Shown here: one piece after another, positions 44,165 to 53,883 of the stretch
Layout: the number at the start of each line of letters is the position of its first letter
Position numbering within the stretch: position 1 is the stretch's first letter
Assembly: GCA_002786025.1 (NCBI GenBank)
Contig: NHNW01000003.1
Location: 1,116,001-1,180,000 of the forward strand
Direction of reading: 5' to 3'
Source of the DNA: Zasmidium citrigriseum
Taxonomy: Eukaryota; Ascomycota; Dothideomycetes; Mycosphaerellales; Mycosphaerellaceae
Length of the DNA stretch: 64,000 bases
Made by a program: the position numbers and the translations under genes
The notes under the pieces: model-generated
Told to the model about the DNA's origin: nothing
What the model saw: the letters and a program-made list of their open reading frames with translations, nothing else
Database searches by the model: none

Positions 44165-47100
44165 ATGGCACTCAACCTCTCTCCTCTCGTTGACAAGCTG
44201 AGATGGGCACAAAGCGAGCTTTATGGAGACATTTGCTTACTTGACGATGCGATAAAGGAACAGTCCAATGCGGCTTCACACAAAGACGACGACGACGAAG
44301 TTGAAGAGGTGGATGCGTCAGCTCTGACTGGAGACAAGCGAGCGCGAGGTGACGGTAACGCGGGACGAGCTACGAAGAGGAGACGACCAAGTGCAGATGC
44401 GAACAGATTGATACAGCCCGACACTGCTACGGCCCCCAAGGACGCGACGTCGATCAGTTTTCCCACCTTCGGTAACGGACACTACGACGCCCAGCAAGAC
44501 TGGAACCCACGACCGTCGTCGAACAGAGGGCAGAACAGCATGGCGCGTAATAGAGGCGCCTTCAAACCACTTAACACCTTGGGCAATCCGACGAGGCAAA
44601 GCGGAAAGAGCAACGGCATCAACAGCAGGGATCGTCCCTTCGAGCAATTCACCCACAACGGCGCTTCTCAGAAGCTGCCCATGAAGACAAGCTGGGGTAG
44701 CAATGTCAGTAGGAAGCCTGATTTCCCCGAGGACGATGTCCAAGTAGCAGAGCATCCACGAAAGAAGCATAAAGCCCAGCACTACAACTCGAGCTCTCAA
44801 CCGGTGGACTTGACGGACGAAATCGTCGAGATCGTCGACGACGAGACACCGTTTGGACATGCAGTCGCAATAGCAAACCCGATGTCCGCAAGGAGCCAGA
44901 AATCCGGCTCAGAAATCACCGGCAAGCCAAAGCAACAATATGATTTTTCTTCGAGCCTCGAGCAGAAGGGTGTCGACGACATGATGAATATAGAGGACGT
45001 CTCACAGCGCAAGCGGCCGGGCATCAACGGCCATGTCATTTCAAACCACGTATCGGCTAGAAATTCCGAGAGGACGAGATCGATGAGTGGAGAAGCTGGG
45101 CGTCATGCGGGAAGCAAAAGCAAATCAATTTCAATTGACAACGACGAGCCACAAGCGAATGGTCGAAAGACTCGATTATCACCTCAGCAGTCACGGAGTA
45201 CCAGCAAAGGACTGCTCCCTATCGACCTCGAAAGAGACGACGACGGCTATGTGGAGAAGAGTCTTCAGAGGGCCCAGAAGGCTCATGGTGGCACTGTTCA
45301 AGGTCCTGGTGAGAGCTGGCACCGAACCGACGATGTCTTCGAGAAAGCGCTTCTCCGAAAGCAAATGCAGCCAGCGCATGACATTAGGTTGGACCAGCGA
45401 TTCCGGCGCCAAAACGACCCTGGGAAGAAGACAAAGCAGTCAAAGCTTTCTGGACGGATGCAAACGACTTCGGCGCCTGGCAGAACTAGTATGAGTGAAG
45501 ATGAGCTTAACGGTGCCAGGACTGTTGGAAGTCCACGATCCAGGGATATGTCGCCCTCGAAACAAGAGCTCAGACCGTACATCAGATCCAACAATGACGG
45601 CATGGTGGAATCGAATGGACCAATAGGTGACAACAAGGCTCGTGGATCCCGAACTCAAAAACGACAACAACCGGTCGATGGTCTACGCATATTCATCCAG
45701 GCAATCTACTGCAAAGCCTTATTCCTTCACGACAGGGAGCTTGAGCTGGTGTGGGACTCGGAGCATGGAGGTTTCTTGATAGTCATCCACAAACAGAGGC
45801 TGCGCACCCCGGGTGAAGATCAACTCATCGTGATCGGGCCAAAGGAAGTCAAGAGCTGGGTTGCAGCCGACGATTCCATCCAGGTCATCCTGAAAGGTCC
45901 CATTTGCGATGTCAGCCACGGCTGCATCATGATCGAGTTCCAGACTGAGGGGGGCGTGCATGCTTTCCTCAGTACGCTGGAGTTAGCAGATTCAACTCTA
46001 AAGGGCAAAGGAAGGGTGTTCGATGACCGTGGCGCTCTCCAGAGGGCGTTCGAGAAGCAAAAGACTGAAGCATCTACAGCGCACGACAGACTCAAGGCAA
46101 AGTACGCTGCTCCACGTCACATCCGTCGCCAAGCTCAACAACCAGTTGAAGAAGAGCAAATTATCTACGAAAATGACGACCCACCACCTCCCGTCCGGCG
46201 TTCAAGAGCTCGCGATCACATGCAGGGCGACACTATGGCTGATGCACTCAACGCCGCCAACTATCAGTTTCCACGCGGAATGAACGAGGAAGACGGAACG
46301 ACTTCAAGACACTTCAATCAGCAACAGCCAAGACGTTCTGGCCGTCAGCCAAAGCCAGTGGAGGTGAAGGAACGCACGCCCTCTCCACCAAGATGGACTC
46401 GCGAGAACAACCCTCCACGATGGAGCCATTCCGTGACCTATCCGGATCAAGGCAAGAGCCGCGTCACAGTCGATTTTCAGGATCTCGAGCGCCTTGACGA
46501 GGGCGAATTCTTGAACGACAACGTTGTCAACTTTGAACTTCGATGGATCGAAGAGAACATGGCTCCTGAGCATCGGGCAAAGGTGCACTTCTTCAATACG
46601 TACTTCTTCTCCTCAATGTGTCACAAGAACGGCAAAAAGGAGTTCAACTACGATGCGGTCAGCCGATGGACGAAGAAGATTGATTTGTTCACCATCCCGT
46701 ACGTGGTGGTTCCAATCAATGTCGAGCTGCATTGGTTCGTTGCCATCATATGCAATCTGCCTGCTATTGAGCGCAAGTTCAAGGGCTTTGATGATAGCGA
46801 GGATGGTGTTGAGGAGAAGCCATCTGCGGAAGGCAGTATTGACGGGCACGGAATTCAGCCCGAGGCACAAGAGGACGATGCTCATGGGTCTGCAGAAGCC
46901 GGTAACAGTCCAGGGAGTGGCAAGTTTGCGTTCAACGAAGACGGGACGGTGGAGATTGCTCAAGCGATTGACGACGAACAAGCTCCCACCAGCAGCCGAC
47001 CGGGCACGGCTACGGGCAAGAAGGGCAAAAAGAAGAAAGGAGGCGCCTCGCTGAGGAAATATGACCCCAAAGAACCCATCATCATGTCACTCGACTCCTT

Positions 47101-48133
47101 CAACTTGGGCAGGTCTGCGGAGATCAAGTACCTCAAGCTGTACGTGGAGTCAGAAGCCCGATCGAAGCGCTCGATGGAAATCGACTACAGCAGCCTTCCA
47201 GGCATGTCGGCCAAGGGCATTCCGGAACAGCCGAACTTCTGTGACTGTGGAGTGTACCTCTTGGGTTATGTTGAGGAATTTGCAAAGGACCCCGACGCTT
47301 TCGTCAGGAAGGTTCTAACCAAGCAAATGGATCGCGAAAACGACTTTGCCGAATTCGATGCCTCCGCCAAGCGAACTGAAATCCGTGAAAGGCTACTCGC
47401 ACTCCAAAAGGAGCAAGAGGAGGCGCGCACGGCTCAGAAGAGAGCGAAGTTGGCGGCAAAGGCTGGCCGAACACCAAAGACTCAGCCCGAGGCGCCTGCG
47501 GAGAGCACGCAGAAGGTCAATCTTCCGGCTCCTAGTTCGCAGAATACGTCGACTCCAGCTGATGCACTTCCTCAAGTGCGGACGGCCAAAACAGCAGCTT
47601 CAGTGCCGTCCACTAGTCCCCCAGCAAACAATGTGGGTACAAACCGTTTCGTCCCTGGCGAGGACGATAACTCGCTTGAAGTGGAGCCACCAAGTTATCT
47701 TGGTCAACCCAATCGAGAGGACTCTCCGAGGGCAGCCCGCAACCAATTGATGGACGCTGTGGATGAAGGTGACGATGACATGTTAGACGACATTGATCGT
47801 GATGCCCGACCGCAAAGCGACTCTGCGGAGGAGCACTCGGAACAGCAGTTGCATTCGGGCGTGTATGGCAAAGAGCTGCCGTTCACCTCTCCTAGTCGCA
47901 AGGCCAAAGCAAGCAGCCCGCTAAACTATCTGTCAAAATGGACGGCCGAAGAAGAGACCACGAAGTCTTCACGGAAGTCTGCCAAAAAGGCCTCGCAAGT
48001 CGACCCTGCTGTGATCGAGCTTGATGGAGATGGCGAGGACGAGGCGAGACCAGCAGAGATACCGGATTCGCAGGAAGGCCCTCGAAGTTCACGCAAGAAG
48101 CTGGGAACACATACTAGGTTTAGCTCAGGGTGA
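44165..48133 (+). CDS. ULP2: SUMO-specific protease, Ulp2/SENP6-7 type
   Basis: A nuclear cysteine protease that trims SUMO chains from proteins (C48 family). Single exon, 1322 residues. The N-terminal about 750 residues are charged and disordered. The catalytic domain starts with DFQDLERLDEGEFLNDNVVN and WIEENMAPEHRAKVHFFNTY. The active site is His856 in ELHWFVAII, Asp977 in IIMSLDSFNLG, Gln1022 and Cys1028 in EQPNFCDCGVYLLGYVEEF. The His-Asp distance of about 120 residues, against under 20 in Ulp1, comes from an acidic and Lys-rich insert and marks the Ulp2/SENP6-7 branch. A 250-residue tail with coiled-coil and acidic patches follows and may hold SUMO-interacting motifs (e.g. VIELDGDGEDE). 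The first ATG of the frame was chosen; an unseen upstream exon is possible. Confidence 0.93.
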   Translation: MALNLSPLVDKLRWAQSELYGDICLLDDAIKEQSNAASHKDDDDEVEEVDASALTGDKRARGDGNAGRATKRRRPSADANRLIQPDTATAPKDATSISFPTFGNGHYDAQQDWNPRPSSNRGQNSMARNRGAFKPLNTLGNPTRQSGKSNGINSRDRPFEQFTHNGASQKLPMKTSWGSNVSRKPDFPEDDVQVAEHPRKKHKAQHYNSSSQPVDLTDEIVEIVDDETPFGHAVAIANPMSARSQKSGSEITGKPKQQYDFSSSLEQKGVDDMMNIEDVSQRKRPGINGHVISNHVSARNSERTRSMSGEAGRHAGSKSKSISIDNDEPQANGRKTRLSPQQSRSTSKGLLPIDLERDDDGYVEKSLQRAQKAHGGTVQGPGESWHRTDDVFEKALLRKQMQPAHDIRLDQRFRRQNDPGKKTKQSKLSGRMQTTSAPGRTSMSEDELNGARTVGSPRSRDMSPSKQELRPYIRSNNDGMVESNGPIGDNKARGSRTQKRQQPVDGLRIFIQAIYCKALFLHDRELELVWDSEHGGFLIVIHKQRLRTPGEDQLIVIGPKEVKSWVAADDSIQVILKGPICDVSHGCIMIEFQTEGGVHAFLSTLELADSTLKGKGRVFDDRGALQRAFEKQKTEASTAHDRLKAKYAAPRHIRRQAQQPVEEEQIIYENDDPPPPVRRSRARDHMQGDTMADALNAANYQFPRGMNEEDGTTSRHFNQQQPRRSGRQPKPVEVKERTPSPPRWTRENNPPRWSHSVTYPDQGKSRVTVDFQDLERLDEGEFLNDNVVNFELRWIEENMAPEHRAKVHFFNTYFFSSMCHKNGKKEFNYDAVSRWTKKIDLFTIPYVVVPINVELHWFVAIICNLPAIERKFKGFDDSEDGVEEKPSAEGSIDGHGIQPEAQEDDAHGSAEAGNSPGSGKFAFNEDGTVEIAQAIDDEQAPTSSRPGTATGKKGKKKKGGASLRKYDPKEPIIMSLDSFNLGRSAEIKYLKLYVESEARSKRSMEIDYSSLPGMSAKGIPEQPNFCDCGVYLLGYVEEFAKDPDAFVRKVLTKQMDRENDFAEFDASAKRTEIRERLLALQKEQEEARTAQKRAKLAAKAGRTPKTQPEAPAESTQKVNLPAPSSQNTSTPADALPQVRTAKTAASVPSTSPPANNVGTNRFVPGEDDNSLEVEPPSYLGQPNREDSPRAARNQLMDAVDEGDDDMLDDIDRDARPQSDSAEEHSEQQLHSGVYGKELPFTSPSRKAKASSPLNYLSKWTAEEETTKSSRKSAKKASQVDPAVIELDGDGEDEARPAEIPDSQEGPRSSRKKLGTHTRFSSG

Positions 48134-48343
48134 TCAGAAGAGCATCAGTATTGGCATGGCTCTTGCAGCTGCTCTCGAAGCACGCATTCGGTCTGTTTTC
48201 AAGCTATGGTTTTGAGATACCACTATCAGCGAATGCAACCACATCAAATGCGCATACCATGATCTATTTCTATCGAATCTCTCCCGTCCATGCACACAAA
48301 ACGCCTCGCTGGTTCAAACCCCGTTCAAGCAAGCCCGACTCCT

Positions 48344-49021
48344 TCAAGCAGCACTCTTCTTGTGCTCCTTATTCAGCGCATTCGTGATATGCCCATTCGC
48401 GCCCCTACCCCTCGTCCCATCATTCGCCTTGGCAACAGCCTCATCAACTTCTGCGACAACAAAAAGAAGTCAGCACAACACTCTCTTCACCCTCGCCAAC
48501 AACGAACCAAGAATAGAAGGCCTACCAGCATACTCCCCCTCCCCCTCGCTCCCAACCCAAAACCTCATCTTCTCCCGCTTAAACTCCTCGAAATCCCACT
48601 CCCCATCCTCGAGTTGATCCTCGCCAGCAATCCAGATATACGTCTCGGCTACCGCAGCCTCGCCAATCTCCTTGCCTTCGGCGTTGAGCAAGGAGACGGA
48701 GACTTTTTGCCGGCTGTATTCGCTGCCTTCGAAGATGTCCAATCGCCAGATGTCGGCGTTTGTTAGGCCGGTTACGTAGGTTCCGCGGACGATTGAGTTG
48801 TGATGTGGGAGGATTGCTGGGTAGTCGGCGCCGGAGACGCGGTGGCGGCGGAAGAAGGGGAGGAGGGCTGGGGTTGTTTTGAGGTTGTGGGTTTTGTAGA
48901 GGGGATTGTCTGGGGAGGTTGAGCCGTGGCAGACGCGGTGGAGGACAGAGGGGGCCATGAGTGTGCCGTAGAAGAAGGCGGAGCGAGGTTCGGTGGCGTC
49001 GGTGACGGTTGTGCTGGCCAT
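48344..49021 (-). CDS. AIG2-like gamma-glutamylcyclotransferase-fold protein
   Basis: Exons 49021..48526 and 48450..48344, with a 75-nt intron (48451..48525, GTAGGC donor, branch-like TGCTGAC, CAG acceptor, phase 1), give 200 residues. Without splicing the frame would end in an unrelated RVKRVLC; spliced, it ends in a family-like tail (VDEAVAKANDGTRGRGANGH, with ITNALNKEHKKSAA after it). Hallmarks are FFYGTLMAPSVLHRVC (the Y-G-T-L substrate loop) and RLDIFEGSEYSRQKV, with the catalytic-type Glu, and FKREKMRFWVG. The fold handles gamma-glutamyl amines or dipeptides; the exact substrate of fungal AIG2 proteins is unknown. Likely cytosolic. Confidence 0.88.
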
Positions 49022-49775
49022 ATTGAAATTGTAGTATCCTGAGGTCTTTGATGGATGCTTTCTTGATCAACGAGTGATTGATGAGTTCTTCTTCGATGAA
49101 GTGGCGATGCTCCGGGCTGAATATCCTGTTATATGCCTGGCTGGCCACTTCGTACGGCTTATCCTGTGACGTGAAATGATTCAAAGTGTATGCTGGGGCT
49201 GCTTCAATGTCTTTCATTCATTTCTTGATATTTCTTGTTCTATCGGCGAAGGGGTGATGTTGATAGGGCAGACCAGCATCAGCCTTGATCAATTTGAGCC
49301 GCAACGACGGGCCGCAGCCACAGTGCAGATCGCAGCGGCGATCTTTGACGACGACTCCTGGATGGGCTGGAACTTGTCCTTTTCATCCACTTCCACTTCA
49401 GCCTTGTCTTGCCATACAACTTGATTTCTGCACGTCTGTCTCTTCTTCTTACTTACATTCCCGACTTGGCGCGTCTTTCCGTGCGATGAGGCAGTGAGGG
49501 AAGATTACTGCCGGCGTCTCTCCATTCCTTCCGCGTGCTTCCGCCTCGGGCGTCAACATCAACTGCGTGAGTCCCGGTTCTCTTACCTTTGGACACACCC
49601 ATTCACCTTCATTGCGGCGCCGCCATGGCGAGATCACAAGACGTCGACCCCAGCTGGTGGAACGCTGCGTCAACGACTCTGTCGCAAATAAGCTTTTCAC
49701 TCCCCACCAGCTTGGAAGAGCAAGATCTCGTGCTTGGCAAACTGGAAGGCATTAGCTAATACGTGCATTAGGACG
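49022..49775. other. Intergenic, divergent promoters
   Basis: About 750 bp between the AIG2-like gene (minus) and the PQ-loop gene (plus). Short frames only; no recognisable element. Confidence 0.45.
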
Positions 49776-50597
49776 ATGAACCTGGTCAAGTACACCATCA
49801 CGCACATAGCGCCTGTCTTCATCGTCACTTCGCCGGTGACGAGCTATGGAGACCAGATATGGTCAATGAACCGGAATCGGTCTTCTGCGGGATTTTCGCT
49901 CGACATACCTCTGATTATGCTGGTCGCCTCCATTCTGAAGTGAGTAACCCGGTCCAGCTGTCTACCAGCTCTCTGGAACCATCCGCTAACGAATGATTAC
50001 AGAGTCTTCTACTGGCTTGGGGCCCGGTACGACTTTCCTCTGCTCATCCAGGCGTCAGTTATGATCATTGTCCAAGTGGTCCTGCTCCACATTGCGCTCA
50101 TTTATCGACCACCTTTTGGAACCCAGCATAGCCTCAACAAACCGTTCGCGGGAGCCACGGAAAGCGACGAGTACGTCACGCGGCCGTACAACTTCTGGCA
50201 GTGGAGGAGTCGAAGACCTTATTGGCAGTTCCTGGCTTACTTTACCCTCACCTTGGCGGCTCTCCAGTTCCTGGTCGGCCAGAACGAACTTTACATCGGC
50301 ATTCAGGGATACGTGGCCTTAGGAGTGGAGGCTGTTCTGCCCATCCCTCAGATCCTGGAGAACCAAAAGAGTCGATCGTGCAAGGGGTTCCGGTTGAGTG
50401 TGCTCGTCAACTGGTTGATCGGTGACGCCTTCAAGATGACTTATTTCTTCCTGTCCGAGGGAGGAGTACCATGGGCCTTCAAGCTTTGTGGCTTGTTCCA
50501 AGCTGCCTGTGACTGTTATCTTGGCGTCCAGTACTGGATGTATGGTGAAGGAGAGTCGATGATGAATGGGGATGAAAAGGACCCTAGACTTGCTTGA
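49776..50597 (+). CDS. PQ-loop repeat membrane protein (SLC66A2/Any1-like)
   Basis: Exons 49776..49939 and 50003..50597, with a 63-nt intron (49940..50002, GTGAGT...CAG, phase 2), give 252 residues with about seven membrane helices. The first PQ-loop-like segment is VTSYGDQIWSMNRNRSSAGF followed by SLDIPLIMLVASILK; the second is EAVLPIPQILENQKSRSCKG followed by FRLSVLVNWLIGDAFKMTYF, with the Pro-Gln pair visible. This matches yeast Any1 (YMR010W) and human SLC66A2/PQLC1, proteins of Golgi/endosomal membranes linked to phospholipid-flippase function. The role here is inferred from the family. The next gene follows on the same strand after about 760 bp. Confidence 0.9.
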
Positions 50598-51356
50598 ATG
50601 CCAAGAAGCTTTTCTTGATCGACCATACCAACCCTCTTTTCGTTCTCGACTGGATGTTCGTACTGACGAGGGAGTAGAAATTACGGAAGATGCCCGCAGC
50701 AGGATGTCGTGGGGATTAATAAATTCCTGAATTTTGCAGCGGATTCTGACTCCAGTCAGCAGCGGACTCCAACTGGACTGTATAAGCATGACTTGGAGTA
50801 CTTTTTACTCGCTCTACCTTACGAATTAAACAATTCGTGTGAGCTCACAGCCAGGCCCGATAACCTGGATAGACAGCTGCTCATATCTCGAGCTCAAATT
50901 ACCACGATCAGGCTCCCGATTGCTTCGGAAGTCGACGGTTCTTGATATAGCCATACAACCATCGGGAGCACACAATACCTCCACTATTTACACTCACCCC
51001 CCTCACCCAGCTTTTGAAGTGGTCGAGATGAGTCTTATGAGGCGAGAAATTTGCGAGAACATGGGCGACGCTCATAGAGAGACAGGTCGCCGGAACACTG
51101 GTGATTGGAGCATGTGGAGCAGATATTCATATCGATGACTGCGACATGCCGCACACAGGAAATATGAGAAATCGCAAGTGTGCCGAAGGTCATCTATAAA
51201 TTCTCTCTCCCTCTCGAAGTTCTCTCGAAGTTCTAGGCCTTTGAACAGTGACAGAGATAGTTACCTCGTTAAGCGGAATCTCGAGATAGCGATTCGTACA
51301 TCTTCGCCGCTGACCTCAAGTCAACCTCCATATTCCAAATATCCTACCAGTCGCCT
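50598..51356. other. Intergenic, about 0.76 kb, with short direct repeat
   Basis: Contains a TATAAA at 51195..51200 and, just after it, a CT-rich block with two adjacent copies of TCTCGAAGTTC near 51212-51234. These lie 120-160 bp before the ATG of the small Met-rich gene and are probably part of its promoter or leader. Confidence 0.4.
51195..51200 (+). promoter_or_regulatory. Possible TATA box of Met-rich gene
   Basis: TATAAA 157 bp before the start codon at 51357, followed by a pyrimidine-rich tract. Position fits a fungal promoter; sequence alone is weak support. Confidence 0.3.
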
Positions 51357-51745
51357 ATGCCAGCCACGATGGACCTTGATGGGATGACCCCCGAGCAGTT
51401 CGGACAGGCAAGTCGTAATGTCTAGGTGATTGACAAAGAGTGACTCTCCATGCTGACAACATGTGATAGCACACCGAGGTACAGCCAGTGCCTCAGATCG
51501 ATAACGATGCTTCGGGAGAGATGATGCCTCTTTTCGAGCACAGCACCTTCCAGCAGCCGATGGGAGTCCAAAATCAGGCTGGCAACAACATCTACATCAA
51601 CGAGATGAACGTCAACAACATGGAGATGCCTCTCCATGGCAGCTTCTCCCACAGTGTCACCTACGGGGGCGCTGAGATGTCCAATGTGAGGCATACTGCG
51701 GAGATGGGCATGTATGACCCAGGCGCGTATGGCATGGGTGCGTAA
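51357..51745 (+). CDS. Small Met-rich hypothetical protein with GC-AG intron
   Basis: Exons 51357..51407 and 51470..51745 give 108 residues. The intron 51408..51469 (62 nt, phase 0) begins CAG|GCAAGT and ends TAG, the strong exon-donor context typical of real GC-AG introns; no GT donor gives an open joined frame. The protein starts MPATMDLDGMTPEQFGQHTE and holds more than a dozen Met residues, many in NxM/ExM settings (INEMNVNNMEMPLHG). It ends in a Gly/Met/Tyr stretch (YDPGAYGMGA). There is no signal peptide, membrane helix or recognised domain. It lies about 375 bp upstream of the Cys-rich bZIP on the same strand. Whether it is translated is unproven. Confidence 0.6.
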
Positions 51746-52119
51746 TCGGTTTTTCCTTGCTTCTTGCACATTCACTGCACATTGTCTTTTGGGAGCAGCT
51801 GGTTGGATCGGACCATAAGAGCACATCTAGTTCATCTATCACCTGTGATTAAGCGTCTGCTATTCGTCCATCGAAGTAGATGTCCTTCACCTGTTGCGGC
51901 CTTGCCCTCGGGCGGAGGAAGTCGACAATGGGTGTACCTACCTTCGACCTTTGGCCGCTCCCCGTTGTAACACATGACTGGTAACGACTGCTTGTCCTGA
52001 TCAGAGGCTCGGACGAAGGCAACAACCACGGAGAGGCATTACCATACTTCCGACTGGACGATGTGAGCCTCCTCCCCTCGCCTTTCAACATCGTCGGCCT
52101 TCACCATTCTTAGCACGAC
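51746..52119. other. Promoter region of the Cys-rich bZIP
   Basis: About 375 bp between the Met-rich gene and the bZIP ATG, on the same strand. No clear TATA box. No other feature seen. Confidence 0.4.
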
Positions 52120-53883
52120 ATGAATCCCTTCACCTCGCCCTGCGCTGTGTGCGGCAACTTCAACTGCTTCGAGCATTGGGAGCCGGAGGAGATAGATCCT
52201 CTCTCCGTCCTCGCCATCGCCGCCGAAGCGCCCTCCGCCTGGAGCGCTGAGACTCGTCGTCGTCTGGGGATGTTCGCGGACGGACCTCACACGCCCGATC
52301 CCTATGGATTTCGAGGCTCAACGCCGGGTGAGGTGACCTGCTCCACGGCTTTGCCCGAAGACAAGGCCGATGCCGGAACACGCGACCCCACTCCGCTCGG
52401 CTCCCCGTCGCACAATCTTATCAGATCATCGCCATCCTCTCACGCTGCTCCCTCCCACGCCGCTGCATCCGCCATGACTTCTCCCGTGCAGACTGCTGAT
52501 GTGAAGCCTGTAGTGTTCGGTCAACAACAGCAGCACTTCCCCGGCTGGGTGCCCGCCGACGCTCAGTACGCCCAGCAACCGCACCAGCACCAGCCGTCGC
52601 TGAGCGGTCTCGAGCACCACGCCGACCAGTACACCCACGCGCCCGTCCAGAACCCGCCGCAGCTCCATCGCATCAGCAGCGATGCGAACGCCACCTCCGG
52701 CCGAGAGAAGGTGCCCATCGAACGACAGAGGAGCCGTACGGGCGTCCAGAGCGGTAGCATCACTCCCACACCATCTCCAAACGAGGGCACCAACGAGCAG
52801 GCCATGGTCGTCCAACAGTCGGGCCCGATGAGTTCATCGGTTACTGTCCCGTCTCGCCCGAGACCCGGCAGGAAGCCACTCCCACAAGAAGAAGCTTCGG
52901 ATCGCAGACGCATGCAGAATCGTCTCGCTCAGCGCAATTTTCGCGACAAGCGTCAACAGAAGCTGCAAGAGGCCTTGCACGAGTTGGACATGTGCAAGAA
53001 GGAGAATCACGTTCAAGTCGGCGAGCTGACCCGCACACTGGAAGAGACTCGCACCAGCGCACGCCAATTCCAAGCCGAGTTGCAAACCATGCACCAGAGA
53101 TTGGATGCTATGGAGCGTCGGGCCGACCAGTCTGAGCGCGCTCGAAGCCTTGCTGAGCAGCGTGCTCAAGAGCTTGCAAGACGCAACGAAGAACTGGAGA
53201 AGCGACTGCAACAAGCACAGTTGCCATCGAACATCTCCAATTTCCGTCCTGCCTACCCTACGGCAAACCAGAGTTCTCCTATCAAGGACGTGGCTACTCC
53301 CCCGTCGGAGAAGGAGATGGAGATCGACTATACGAACTGGTTTGGCCGCAAGAATCAGTCCGGCTACGGCTTAAACCAGACGGTCACGAACGACAGTGAT
53401 CGGATGGATTATACTGTCCAGGCAGAGGACCAATGCGGATTCTGCACTGACTCCCAAAACTGCGCGTGCGCCCAAGTGAAGGCCGCGGTAACAGAGAAGC
53501 CCGCTCCCGTCAGTGTGCCAGGCAGCTGCGATCAATGTCGCGCCGATCCAGTGCGTGCACAGGCCTGCAGAGACATGGCCAAATCGACTCAGATTGCAGC
53601 ACGCGATTCTACTATGTCTGCCACAAACAGCATGCCACCACCCCCACGCACGACCTGCGCGAGCATGGTCGACTCATTCAACAAGTACGGCGAGCGTACT
53701 TCGTCCATTGCTTCCTTGTTCGGTGGACGACAATTGAACACCTATCCAGCCACCAGCGGAGGAGGTTACGAGTTCGAAGAAAAGGAAGCCGCCGAGGTCT
53801 TATCCAACTTGTCCCGTCGCAGCACGATGGCCGAGTCACCAAAGGTCGAGCAGGAGTTGGAAAGCGTCAGCCCACGTTCGTGA
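52120..53883 (+). CDS. HapX-like bZIP transcription factor with Cys-rich motifs
   Basis: Single exon, 587 residues. The basic region is SRPRPGRKPLPQEEASDRRR followed by MQNRLAQRNFRDKRQQKLQE, then a long heptad coiled coil to about residue 375. The 'RPxPGRKP' block before the basic region is also seen in HapX. After the zipper come two Cys-rich motifs, CGFCTDSQNCACAQ (about residues 433-446) and GSCDQCRADPVRAQACRDMA (about 466-485), like the iron-sensing CRR-A and CRR-B motifs of HapX. The N-terminus has a further CAVCGNFNCFEHWEPEEIDP. HapX-type proteins switch iron uptake and iron use genes with the CCAAT-binding complex. I did not see a clear CCAAT-complex-binding segment, so this may be a paralog rather than HapX itself. 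A nuclear regulator is near certain; iron sensing is inference. Confidence 0.88.
   Translation: MNPFTSPCAVCGNFNCFEHWEPEEIDPLSVLAIAAEAPSAWSAETRRRLGMFADGPHTPDPYGFRGSTPGEVTCSTALPEDKADAGTRDPTPLGSPSHNLIRSSPSSHAAPSHAAASAMTSPVQTADVKPVVFGQQQQHFPGWVPADAQYAQQPHQHQPSLSGLEHHADQYTHAPVQNPPQLHRISSDANATSGREKVPIERQRSRTGVQSGSITPTPSPNEGTNEQAMVVQQSGPMSSSVTVPSRPRPGRKPLPQEEASDRRRMQNRLAQRNFRDKRQQKLQEALHELDMCKKENHVQVGELTRTLEETRTSARQFQAELQTMHQRLDAMERRADQSERARSLAEQRAQELARRNEELEKRLQQAQLPSNISNFRPAYPTANQSSPIKDVATPPSEKEMEIDYTNWFGRKNQSGYGLNQTVTNDSDRMDYTVQAEDQCGFCTDSQNCACAQVKAAVTEKPAPVSVPGSCDQCRADPVRAQACRDMAKSTQIAARDSTMSATNSMPPPPRTTCASMVDSFNKYGERTSSIASLFGGRQLNTYPATSGGGYEFEEKEAAEVLSNLSRRSTMAESPKVEQELESVSPRS

Noticed and set aside
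48311..48322. GGTTCAAACCCC, a match to a tRNA B box
   Set aside because: No A box or cloverleaf can be formed upstream, and it lies in the 3' region of the AIG2-like gene.
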